NCBI RefSeq assembly: GCF_018531465.1
Contig: NZ_JAHDTF010000003.1
Location: 248,001 to 312,000, forward strand
Source: Sphaerisporangium fuscum
Lineage (GTDB): Bacteria; Actinomycetota; Actinomycetes; Streptosporangiales; Streptosporangiaceae
Length of the DNA: 64,000 nt
Direction of reading: 5' to 3'
This document shows, piece by piece, positions 51,089 to 58,292 of the stretch (position 1 is its first letter; each line of letters opens with the position of its first letter). Under the pieces are notes generated by a model that was not told the origin of the DNA, made no database searches, and saw only the letters and a list, made by a program, of their open reading frames with translations. The position numbers and the translations under genes are program-made.

Positions 51089-52243
51089 TCACATGAGCGA
51101 GAGGATCACCCGCGCCAGCGCCTCAGCGGCGTCGACGCGTCCGAGGGCCCTCGCGTTCGCGGCCGTCGACTGCCGGAGCCGGGAGTCGTCGAGGAGCGCG
51201 ACCAGCTCGCCGAACAGTTGCGCCGGTGTGGGGGACGGTTCCAGCAGCGCGCGCGCCGCCCCCGCGGCGACGAGATGGCGGGCGTTGCCACGCTGCTCGT
51301 CCCCGCCGGTCGGGATGAGGGGGATCAGCACGGACGCCTTGCCCACGGCGGTCAGCTCGGCGATGGTCCCGGCGCCGCTGCGGGACACCACCACGTCGGC
51401 GGCGGCCAGGACGTCGGGGAGTTCCGTCCCGACGTAGGGGACCGGCAGGTAGCGGCGCCGCAGCGCCTCGGGCAGGGCCTCCCGGGCCTGCTGGAGCTGG
51501 TCCGCCCACGCGGGCCCGCACTGGTGGAGCACCTGGGTGCGTCGCAGCAGGTCGGGCAGAACGGCCTCGACCAGGGTGTTGATCTGACGGCTGCCCTGCG
51601 CGCCTCCGGTGACGTAGACCAGCGGGGTCCCGTTCTGGAAGCCGAAACGCCGCAGGGCCCGGAGGGCCACTCCCTGGAGGATCTCCGCGCGGATCGGGTT
51701 GCCCGTCACGACGGCCTTGTCCCTGGCCGACGCGGGCAGGTGGCCGACGGAGCTTTCGTGCGTGAGGGCCACCCGGGTCGCCATCCGGGCGAGGACGCGG
51801 TTGGCCAGGCCGAGTGTGGTGATCTGCTCGTGCATGACCAGGGGCCGCCGCAGCAGACGCGCCGCCACCCCGACCGGGACCGCGACGTACCCGCCGGTGG
51901 ACAGCACCACGTCCGGGCGATGGCGCGCCACGGTGGCGATGGCCTGCAGGATGCCGAACGGCACCCGGAACGCGTCGGCGACGTTGGTGGCCAGCTCGCG
52001 CAGGTTCGGCCGGCGGCGGACCTTGCCGGTGGTGATCGCCCGGAACGGGATGCCGTGCTCGGCGCTCACGCGGGCCTCGAGCCCGTGGGCTGTGCCGACC
52101 CAGAGGACGTCCACGTCGAGGCCATGCGCGGCGGCGAGCTCGCGTACCGTCGTGACGGTGGTCAGGGCCGGGTAGGTGTGCCCCCCGGTGCCTCCACCCG
52201 TGACGCACAGACGTTTGGCACGGCGGGTGGGTGCCGTCGACAT
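51089..52243 (-). CDS. MurG-like glycosyltransferase
   Basis: ATG 52243 (384 aa) follows AAGGAGATC. The GT28 fold is clear: the N-terminal glycine loop CVTGGGTGGHTYPALT, VVLSTGGYVAVPVGVAARLL, PLVYVTGGAQGSRQINTLVE and the donor site VVVSRSGAGTIAELTAVGKA. These are MurG hallmarks (transfer of GlcNAc from UDP-GlcNAc to lipid I). The gene lies far from any division/cell-wall cluster and is surrounded by TetR genes, so it is a paralogue rather than the housekeeping copy. It may modify lipid-linked intermediates or glycosylate a natural product. Confidence 0.85.
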   Translation of the reverse strand: MSTAPTRRAKRLCVTGGGTGGHTYPALTTVTTVRELAAAHGLDVDVLWVGTAHGLEARVSAEHGIPFRAITTGKVRRRPNLRELATNVADAFRVPFGILQAIATVARHRPDVVLSTGGYVAVPVGVAARLLRRPLVMHEQITTLGLANRVLARMATRVALTHESSVGHLPASARDKAVVTGNPIRAEILQGVALRALRRFGFQNGTPLVYVTGGAQGSRQINTLVEAVLPDLLRRTQVLHQCGPAWADQLQQAREALPEALRRRYLPVPYVGTELPDVLAAADVVVSRSGAGTIAELTAVGKASVLIPLIPTGGDEQRGNARHLVAAGAARALLEPSPTPAQLFGELVALLDDSRLRQSTAANARALGRVDAAEALARVILSLM

Positions 52244-52409
52244 GACGATCTCCTTGAGGGTCGGCTCTGTGGTGAGAGGGGGCGCCGGAAGACGGCCGCG
52301 CGGCCCGATCGCGAAAGCGATCATCCTCACCGTCTCACAGGAACGGCACGGGCACGTACTCGTCCCTGGAGCGCGGCACCAGGCGCGCTTGGCGCGACCA
52401 CCGGTCAGG

Positions 52410-52991
52410 TCAGCGCGCCCGGACTCCCTCGATGGCGATCGCCAGCAGGTGGTCGGCCTCGGCCCGGCCGTCGGGTTCCTGCTCGGTGGCCACGGAGATG
52501 GCGCCGACGAGCTTGAGCAGCCGGGTGACGTCGATCTCGGGGCGCACGGCGTCCGCCGCCCGGGCGCGGGTGAGGAGCCTCTCTCCTGCGGTGACGATCT
52601 TGTCGTGGCAGGTGCCGCCGAGCGTCGGGTCGCCCCCGTCGCGCATCAGTGCGGCGCCCAGGCCCCGGTTGGCCGCGGCGTGGGCGCCGACGGCGCGGAG
52701 CCAGGTGAACAGCGCCTCTCCCGGATCTGGGGCGGTGAGCAGGTCGCCGGCCTTGGCGCAGAGCGCCTCCACCCGATCCTTGAAGACCGCTTCCAGGAGC
52801 GCCTGCCGGGTGGGGAAGTGGCGGTGCAGGGTGGCCGAGCCGACGCCGGCGCGGCGGGCGATCTCCTCCAGGGACGCCTCGGCGCCGTGCTCGGCGATGA
52901 CGGCCCCGGCGGCGGCCACGATCCGGTCGAAGTTGCGGCGGGCGTCGGCGCGCATCCGCTGCTGGGGCGGTACGACGGCGTCCTTGGACAC
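52410..52991 (-). CDS. TetR family regulator
   Basis: The 193-aa protein starts at GTG 52991 behind CAGGAG. Residues 15-65 hold the helix-turn-helix (VIAEHGAEASLEEIARRAGV, GSATLHRHFPTRQALLEAVF), and the C-terminal domain is of the SbtR/TetR_C_33 type common in actinomycetes. It is upstream of the MurG-like gene on the same strand (167 bp) and may regulate it. Confidence 0.9.
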   Translation of the reverse strand: MSKDAVVPPQQRMRADARRNFDRIVAAAGAVIAEHGAEASLEEIARRAGVGSATLHRHFPTRQALLEAVFKDRVEALCAKAGDLLTAPDPGEALFTWLRAVGAHAAANRGLGAALMRDGGDPTLGGTCHDKIVTAGERLLTRARAADAVRPEIDVTRLLKLVGAISVATEQEPDGRAEADHLLAIAIEGVRAR

Positions 52992-53045
52992 GGCGGCTCC
53001 TGACGGCTTGCCAAGTGGGGCGGCCCTCCAAATCGTAGCGGACGG

Positions 53046-53750
53046 CTACCCGCCGTTCCGTTCGCCGGTGGCGCGGCGGCGGCGTTCCTCCAGCCCGCTC
53101 AGGGTGAGGTCGAGACCCAGGCGGAAGCGCTCCTCCATCGTGCGGGCGGTCAGGTCGTCGGCGACCAGGAGGAGACTGGGGAACTCTTCGGCGGGCAGCG
53201 CCTTCAGCTCGCGGTTGGCCTGGGCGAGCACCTCCTCGGGAGCGGCGCCCCGAGCCTCGGCGGCGTTCATCGGGCTGAGCTCCTGCAGGACGAACCCGGT
53301 CACGTAGCTGCTGAGCAGGAAGCCGACCTGGGCGGCCTCCCGGCCTTCGAACCCGGCCGCGAGCAGGGGCGTCACGAGCCTCTCCATCGCGCGCAGGGTG
53401 TTCGGCCCCGTCACCCAGCGGCCGGCCACGATCTTTGCCGCGTCGCGATGGGCCAGCAGCAGCCTGCGGAACTCCAGCGCGACCGCCTCCAGTTGCTCCC
53501 GCCACGGCAGGCCCGGATCGGGCGGGCGCGCGCCGGCCATCAGGTCGTCCGCGAGCAGGTCGAGCAGGGCGTCCTTGTTGCGCACGTGCCAGTAGAGCGA
53601 GGAGACGTCGACGCCGAGGCGGGCCGCCAGGCGTCGCATGCTCAGCCGCTCGACGCCCTCGTCGCGCAGGAGCTCGCGGGCGACGGCGACGACGGCCGCG
53701 CTCGTCAGCTCCGAACCGGACGCGGGCCGTCCTCGCCGAGTTCCCGTCAC
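53046..53750 (-). CDS. TetR family regulator with TetR_C_1 domain
   Basis: GTG 53750 (234 aa) is chosen because GAGAGG lies just upstream. The helix-turn-helix is at 15-60 (RELLRDEGVERLSMRRLAAR, DVSSLYWHVRNKDALLDLLA). The C-terminal domain is of the classical TetR (tetracycline-repressor) class (LLLAHRDAAKIVAGRWVTGP). It is divergent from the luciferase-like monooxygenase across a short spacer with a clear dyad. Confidence 0.9.
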   Translation of the reverse strand: MTGTRRGRPASGSELTSAAVVAVARELLRDEGVERLSMRRLAARLGVDVSSLYWHVRNKDALLDLLADDLMAGARPPDPGLPWREQLEAVALEFRRLLLAHRDAAKIVAGRWVTGPNTLRAMERLVTPLLAAGFEGREAAQVGFLLSSYVTGFVLQELSPMNAAEARGAAPEEVLAQANRELKALPAEEFPSLLLVADDLTARTMEERFRLGLDLTLSGLEERRRRATGERNGG

Positions 53751-53788
53751 ACCGACCTCTCTTTCGGGGTACGGTTCATCGTACAAAA

Positions 53789-53801
53789 CCAACACTGTTG
53801 G
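53789..53801. promoter_or_regulatory. CCAAC-ACT-GTTGG operator
   Basis: A perfect 5-bp dyad, flanked by CAAAA and TTGTTTG which extend partial symmetry, lies 18 bp before the monooxygenase start and 39 bp from the TetR start. It is the likely TetR operator. Confidence 0.6.
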
Positions 53802-53818
53802 ATTGTTTGGAGGAGCTG

Positions 53819-54793
53819 ATGTTCGATTCACGGTTCGGCCTGCTCATCCCGCAACGCGGGGCTCGGTTCGGGCTCGACTCCCTCGACCGTCTCCTGCGGC
53901 TGGCCGTCGACGCGGAGGACAGCGGCCTGTTCGGCTCGGTCTGGGTGGGCGACAGCCTGACCGCCCAGCCGCGCGCCGACTCCCTGTCCCTGCTCGGCGC
54001 GCTCGGCGCGATGACCGGACGCGTCCGCCTCGGCACCGCGTGCCTGGCCAGCTTCTCGCTGCGCGACCCCGCGCTCCTCGCCTACCAGTGGGCCACCCTC
54101 GACCAGATCTCGAACGGGCGCATGGTGCTCGGCGCCTGCACGGGGCTGGTGTCCGGCGGCGTCAGCGCGCGCGAGGGAGCCCACTGGGGAGTGGCCGACC
54201 GGGAGCGGGCGCCCCGCCTGGAGGAGAACATCGAGATCTGCCGGCGGCTGTGGACGGGCAAGCCGGTCGACTTCGACGGCCGCTTCCACTCCTACCAGGG
54301 CATCAGCGTCGACCCGACCCCTGTCCAGGACCCCTGTCCGATCCTGATCGCCGCCAATCCCTGGGAGCCCCGGTTCGCCGAGCGCGCGATGCGCCGCGTC
54401 GCCACCATGGCCGACGGCTGGATGACGGCCGGCAGCTGGCCGGGCCTGTTCGAGGCCCTCTGGGGCCTGCTGCGCGACCAGCTGGCCGAGGCCGGCCGGG
54501 ACCCCGACACGTTCCCCGTCGTCGCCATGCACAACATCAACATCGGCCCCGACCGGGACGAATGCCTCGCCGAGACCGGGCGTTTCATCGCCGTCCACGA
54601 GAACGATGACGAGGTCCCGGCGCCCATGCTGGAGGCGTGGACCGCCGCCGGCCCTCCCGGCCGCTGCGCCGCCGACCTGTCCGGCCTGCTCGCCAAGGGG
54701 GCCGGCCACATCGTCCTGCGGATCACCTCATGGGACCAGCGGGGCCAGCTGCGGCGGCTCGTGGAGGAGGTCCTGCCTCAGGTGAACGGCTGA
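53819..54793 (+). CDS. luciferase-like monooxygenase (LLM family)
   Basis: The 324-aa protein starts at ATG 53819 after GGAGGAGC. It has the LLM TIM-barrel pattern: FGLLIPQRGARFGLDSLDRL, LGTACLASFSLRDPALLAYQ, QISNGRMVLGACTGL and ILIAANPWEPRF. Members use FMNH2 or reduced F420; in actinomycetes F420 is common, but the cofactor cannot be decided here. It is controlled most likely by the divergent TetR. Confidence 0.88.
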   Translation: MFDSRFGLLIPQRGARFGLDSLDRLLRLAVDAEDSGLFGSVWVGDSLTAQPRADSLSLLGALGAMTGRVRLGTACLASFSLRDPALLAYQWATLDQISNGRMVLGACTGLVSGGVSAREGAHWGVADRERAPRLEENIEICRRLWTGKPVDFDGRFHSYQGISVDPTPVQDPCPILIAANPWEPRFAERAMRRVATMADGWMTAGSWPGLFEALWGLLRDQLAEAGRDPDTFPVVAMHNINIGPDRDECLAETGRFIAVHENDDEVPAPMLEAWTAAGPPGRCAADLSGLLAKGAGHIVLRITSWDQRGQLRRLVEEVLPQVNG

Positions 54794-54812
54794 GGCGCCA
54801 CCGCGTACCGGC

Positions 54813-54834
54813 CCGGCCTCCCTTCCGAGGCCGG
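54813..54834. terminator. bidirectional hairpin between convergent genes
   Basis: CCGGCCTC (54813-54820) and GAGGCCGG (54827-54834) flank a 6-nt loop, 20 bp after the monooxygenase stop and 9 bp from the stop of the convergent MFS gene. Confidence 0.65.
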
Positions 54835-54842
54835 CGGGAGCG

Positions 54843-56033
54843 TCATGAGCGCCTCCCGGCGGCGGAAGCAGGAGTCAGGAACAGCCCGAGCATGAACGCG
54901 GCGATCGGGACGAAGCAGAGCAGAGTGAACACCAGAGGTGTGCCCTGCGCGTCGGCCGCCAGCCCGAAGACCGGGGTCAGCAAGCCACCGACGCTGACGC
55001 CGAGCCCCAGCGTCACCCCGGCCGCGGTGCCCGGGCGTGCGGGCAGGTAGTCCTGGCCGAGCCGGACCAGGACCGCGAACGGGATGTTGAGCGCCAGGCC
55101 CACCAGGGCGGCGAACGGCAACGGCGACAGCGGCCCGGGGGCCAGCCGCAGTCCGATGAGCATCGGCACCGCCAGCGCGGCGCCGAGCTGAACGGTGCGA
55201 ACCTGACCGATCCGGTCGGCGAGCCGGCCGCCCGCGAGCGTGCCGGCCACGCCGCCGCCGAGGAAGCACGCCAGCGCCGCCCCGGCCAGTGTCCGTGAGC
55301 CGCCAAGGTGGCCGATCCAGTACAGGCCGATGAAGGTGGCGACGGCGGCGAACACCGCCGACCGGACGACCGAGATCACGGTGAGGACGGCGAACGGCCA
55401 CCACTGGTCCGGGCCCGCCGCCACCGCGGAGGCGTCGGCCTGCCGCCGGCCTGCCGCCCTGGCCAGGACGAACGCGGCGAGGATCGCCGGAGGCAGGAAG
55501 ACCGGGCTGCCTTCGACGCCCCAGGCGTTCAGGACCGGGACGGCCAGCACGGGGGCCAGGAAGAACCCCACGCTGCCGCCCGCGGCGAAGACGCTCATCC
55601 CGGTGACGCTGTCACCGGCGGCCTGCCGGGCGGCCTTGCCGGCCGCCGGATGGAACATCGCCACTCCCAGACCTGACAGCAGGAGCAGAATCCACACCGC
55701 CGCGTAGGAGTCCGCCGCCCCGGACAGCGCGAAGCCCGCTCCGGCGAGCAGGACGCCGGTGGCCGCCAGCCGGGGCAGCCGCAGCCGGTCGACGGCGATG
55801 CCGATCAGCGGCTGCGGCAGCGCACTGCCCAGGGTCGCCGCGAGAGTGAGCCCGCTGGCCGCGACGTAGCTGTAGTGCCGTTCGAGGACGAAATAGGGAA
55901 CGGAGGCCGGGACCAGTCCCTGGTAGAAGTCGTCGACCGCGTGGGCGGCGGCCCACGTCCACATCCGCCGCAGGACGGGCGGCGCCCCCTGCGGGGCGAT
56001 CTCGCTGCTCGCTGTCACGCCGTCCAGCTTCAT
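54843..56033 (-). CDS. MFS transporter, fosmidomycin-resistance-like
   Basis: The 396-aa protein has about twelve hydrophobic helices and the pattern HAVDDFYQGLVPASVPYFVL, GVAMFHPAAGKAARQAAGDS and AGGSVGFFLAPVLAVPVLNA. These resemble the Fsr (fosmidomycin resistance) branch of MFS, with its FHP motif between helices 4 and 5. It probably exports a small anionic or phosphonate-like compound. The start ATG 56033 lacks a strong ribosome-binding site; GTG a few codons on is possible. Confidence 0.88.
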   Translation of the reverse strand: MKLDGVTASSEIAPQGAPPVLRRMWTWAAAHAVDDFYQGLVPASVPYFVLERHYSYVAASGLTLAATLGSALPQPLIGIAVDRLRLPRLAATGVLLAGAGFALSGAADSYAAVWILLLLSGLGVAMFHPAAGKAARQAAGDSVTGMSVFAAGGSVGFFLAPVLAVPVLNAWGVEGSPVFLPPAILAAFVLARAAGRRQADASAVAAGPDQWWPFAVLTVISVVRSAVFAAVATFIGLYWIGHLGGSRTLAGAALACFLGGGVAGTLAGGRLADRIGQVRTVQLGAALAVPMLIGLRLAPGPLSPLPFAALVGLALNIPFAVLVRLGQDYLPARPGTAAGVTLGLGVSVGGLLTPVFGLAADAQGTPLVFTLLCFVPIAAFMLGLFLTPASAAGRRS

Positions 56034-56275
56034 GAACGCCGGTGGCTACGGGCTACCAGGATTCCGCCCATATGTATCGATAACCCGCCACGATCCGGAC
56101 TCCGGCGATCTGGGTCCGCGGCCGGGCTCTGCCGGCGACCCCAGTGGACGACCTCGGTGACCGGGACCCGCCGCGCGGGTCGGAACCGCGTGCCGATCGT
56201 CCGGACGACGGGGATGAGCGCGCGCCGGTGCGTTCCGTGATCGCGTGGAGCGCTGGAATTTGTCCAAACGATCGA

Positions 56276-56281
56276 TAGACT
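56276..56281 (+). promoter_or_regulatory. -10 element TAGACT of a likely leaderless promoter
   Basis: TAGACT ends six bases before ATG 56288 of the phosphotriesterase-like gene. Confidence 0.45.
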
Positions 56282-56287
56282 ACGTGG

Positions 56288-57406
56288 ATGGAGCAGCTCT
56301 CGTCGCGGCCGGCCGGCCGCGTTCGCACGGTGCTGGGGGACGTCGATCCTTCCGCGCTCGGGCACACCCAGCCGCACGAGCACGTCCTGTGTGACATGTC
56401 GGCCGTCATCCGGCCGTGGGGCGTCCGGCCGGTCGCCGACGGCCGGAGTCCCTCCTCCGAGGGGCGGGCGGCGCACGAGTTCCCGGCGTCCGAGCGTGAC
56501 CGGGTGACCGAGCCGGTGCGCCTGGACAACTACGACTGGATCCGGCGCTCGGTGCTGAACGTCGACAACCTGCGACTGCGTTCGGAGTCCGACGCCGCCG
56601 AGGAGCTGCGGCTCTACCGGTACGCCGGCGGCGGCACGGTCGTCGACTCGACCTCGGTGGGGCTCGGCCGCGACCCGCTCGGGCTGGCCCGCGTGTCACG
56701 TGCCAGTGGTGTCCACATCGTGATGGGCAGCGGCTACTACCACCACGACTACCACCCGCCCGGCCTGGCCGGGACGCCGATGGAGGCCGTCCGTGACGAG
56801 ATCACGCGGGACGTGCTGGACGGCGTGGGCGACAGCGGCGTCCGCGCCGGGCTGATCGGCGAGATCGGGCTGAGCTGGCCGGTGCATCCGGACGAGGAGA
56901 AGGTGCTGCGGGCGGCGTGCCGGGCACAGGTGGACAGCGGGGCGCCGCTGCAGATCCACCCCGGCCGCGACCCGCGCGCGCCCTTGGAGGCCATGCGCGT
57001 CGTCCGGGAAGCGGGCGGGCTGCCGGAACGTACGATCATGTCCCACGTGGACCGCACGCTGTGGCGGCCCGACGACCTGCTGGAGCTCGCGCGCACCGGC
57101 TGTTACGTGGAGCTCGACCTGTTCGGCCAGGAGTCCAGTTACTACGCCTTCAATCCCGACGCCCGCAGGCCGAACGACCGCACCCGGGTCGAATGGCTCC
57201 AGGCGCTGATCGAGGCGGGCTTCGGCGACCGTCTCCTCGTCGCCCAGGACATCTGCCAGAAGGTGTACCTCCGCCGGTACGGAGGCCCTGGATACGGCCA
57301 CATCCTGGAGAACGCCGTCCCCCTGATGCGGCGGGCGGGCATGAGCGAGGCCGAGATCACGATGGTGACGAGGGACAACCCGGCGGTCGTCCTGATGATG
57401 AGATAG
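56288..57406 (+). CDS. phosphotriesterase-related amidohydrolase
   Basis: The 372-aa protein is a phosphotriesterase-family TIM barrel. Metal ligands are visible: HEH in GHTQPHEHVLCD, Glu in LIGEIGLSW (the bridging position, Glu as in PHP instead of carbamylated Lys), His in LQIHPGRD, His in IMSHVDRT and Asp in VAQDICQK. Natural substrates in this family are lactones, esters or phosphoesters. It is followed after eight bases by the TetR gene, so they are co-transcribed, and it heads the catabolic locus that includes the kinase/aminotransferase fusion. Confidence 0.9.
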   Translation: MEQLSSRPAGRVRTVLGDVDPSALGHTQPHEHVLCDMSAVIRPWGVRPVADGRSPSSEGRAAHEFPASERDRVTEPVRLDNYDWIRRSVLNVDNLRLRSESDAAEELRLYRYAGGGTVVDSTSVGLGRDPLGLARVSRASGVHIVMGSGYYHHDYHPPGLAGTPMEAVRDEITRDVLDGVGDSGVRAGLIGEIGLSWPVHPDEEKVLRAACRAQVDSGAPLQIHPGRDPRAPLEAMRVVREAGGLPERTIMSHVDRTLWRPDDLLELARTGCYVELDLFGQESSYYAFNPDARRPNDRTRVEWLQALIEAGFGDRLLVAQDICQKVYLRRYGGPGYGHILENAVPLMRRAGMSEAEITMVTRDNPAVVLMMR

Positions 57407-57414
57407 TCGAGGCC

Positions 57415-58170
57415 ATGGCCACCACCAACCAGACCGGAGCGACCCGCCGGGCAAAAGGCGGGCGTATCAAGGCCGGCACCGCGCGCCGAGCCCAGTCCGA
57501 GCAGACCGAGATGCTGCTGCTCCGGACCGCCACCTGGCTGTTCTCCGAGCGGGGCTTCCACGGCACCGGCATCCGTGACATCGCCGAGGCGGCCGGGGTC
57601 GCGGTGTCGGCCATGTACTACTACGCCTCCTCCAAGGACGAGCTGCTCGAGGCGGTGATGCGCCGTACCCTCGACGTGCTCACCACGAGCAGCCGTGACA
57701 CCTTGGACGGCCTCGACGACCCCGCCGACCGGCTGGCCGCCCTCATCGCCGTGCACGTCGCCTTCCACGCCCGCAACCCGCGCGCCGCCCGGGTGGCCGA
57801 CCACGAGTTCCGCGCCCTCACGGGGGAGACGCGCAAGGACGTCCTCGGCCTGCGGGACGCCTACGAGGCCGTCTGGGAGTCGGTGCTGAGCGAGGGCGTG
57901 CGCGCCGGCGTCTTCGAGGACAGAGGGAAGGTCGCCCGGCTGGCGCTGCTGCAGATGGTCACCGGCGTGGCCCACTGGTACCGCCCGCGAGGGGAACTGG
58001 GCGTCCTCGAGCTGTGCGAGCGCTTCGCCGACATGGGCCTCGCCCTGATGGGCGCCGCTCGCGAAGGACGGCCGCTCCGGGCGGGCGATGTGAACCTCCC
58101 GGAGATCGAGCTGCTTCTCCCGCGCGTCGAGCTGACGATCGAGCCGCGCCGTAAGCCTCCGGGCCTCTAG
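57415..58170 (+). CDS. TetR family regulator of the catabolic locus
   Basis: The 251-aa protein has a basic N-terminal tail and a TetR helix-turn-helix at about 38-85 (LFSERGFHGTGIRDIAEAAG, AVSAMYYYASSKDELLEAVM). The C-terminal domain resembles KstR2/FadR-type regulators that sense acyl-CoA or similar ligands. It lies within the phosphotriesterase operon. Two copies of a near-palindromic 19-bp site in front of the fusion gene and the transporter make it the prime candidate for their repressor. Confidence 0.9.
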   Translation: MATTNQTGATRRAKGGRIKAGTARRAQSEQTEMLLLRTATWLFSERGFHGTGIRDIAEAAGVAVSAMYYYASSKDELLEAVMRRTLDVLTTSSRDTLDGLDDPADRLAALIAVHVAFHARNPRAARVADHEFRALTGETRKDVLGLRDAYEAVWESVLSEGVRAGVFEDRGKVARLALLQMVTGVAHWYRPRGELGVLELCERFADMGLALMGAAREGRPLRAGDVNLPEIELLLPRVELTIEPRRKPPGL

Positions 58171-58188
58171 CGGGTTCCGCCGTTCGCC

Positions 58189-58217
58189 GCCGGCCTTCCG
58201 CGTCGAAGAAGGCCGGC
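58189..58217 (+). terminator. 10-bp hairpin terminator after the TetR gene
   Basis: GCCGGCCTTC (58189-58198) pairs with GAAGGCCGGC (58208-58217) around 9 nt, separating the TetR transcript from the next promoter. Confidence 0.7.
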
Positions 58218-58221
58218 CCCC

Positions 58222-58256
58222 TTGACAACGACCACATCTTTGAGCGATCGTTCGAC
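58222..58256 (+). promoter_or_regulatory. promoter/operator copy 1: TTGACA with 19-bp TetR-like site
   Basis: TTGACA (58222-58227) is followed by CTTTGAGCGATCGTTCGAC (58238-58256), centred on CGATCG with near-palindromic arms. The same 19 bases recur at 61404-61422. It precedes the fusion gene by 37 bp. Confidence 0.75.
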
Positions 58257-58292
58257 AAATTTAAGCTTCCGGGGACATCGGTGAGAGGTGCG

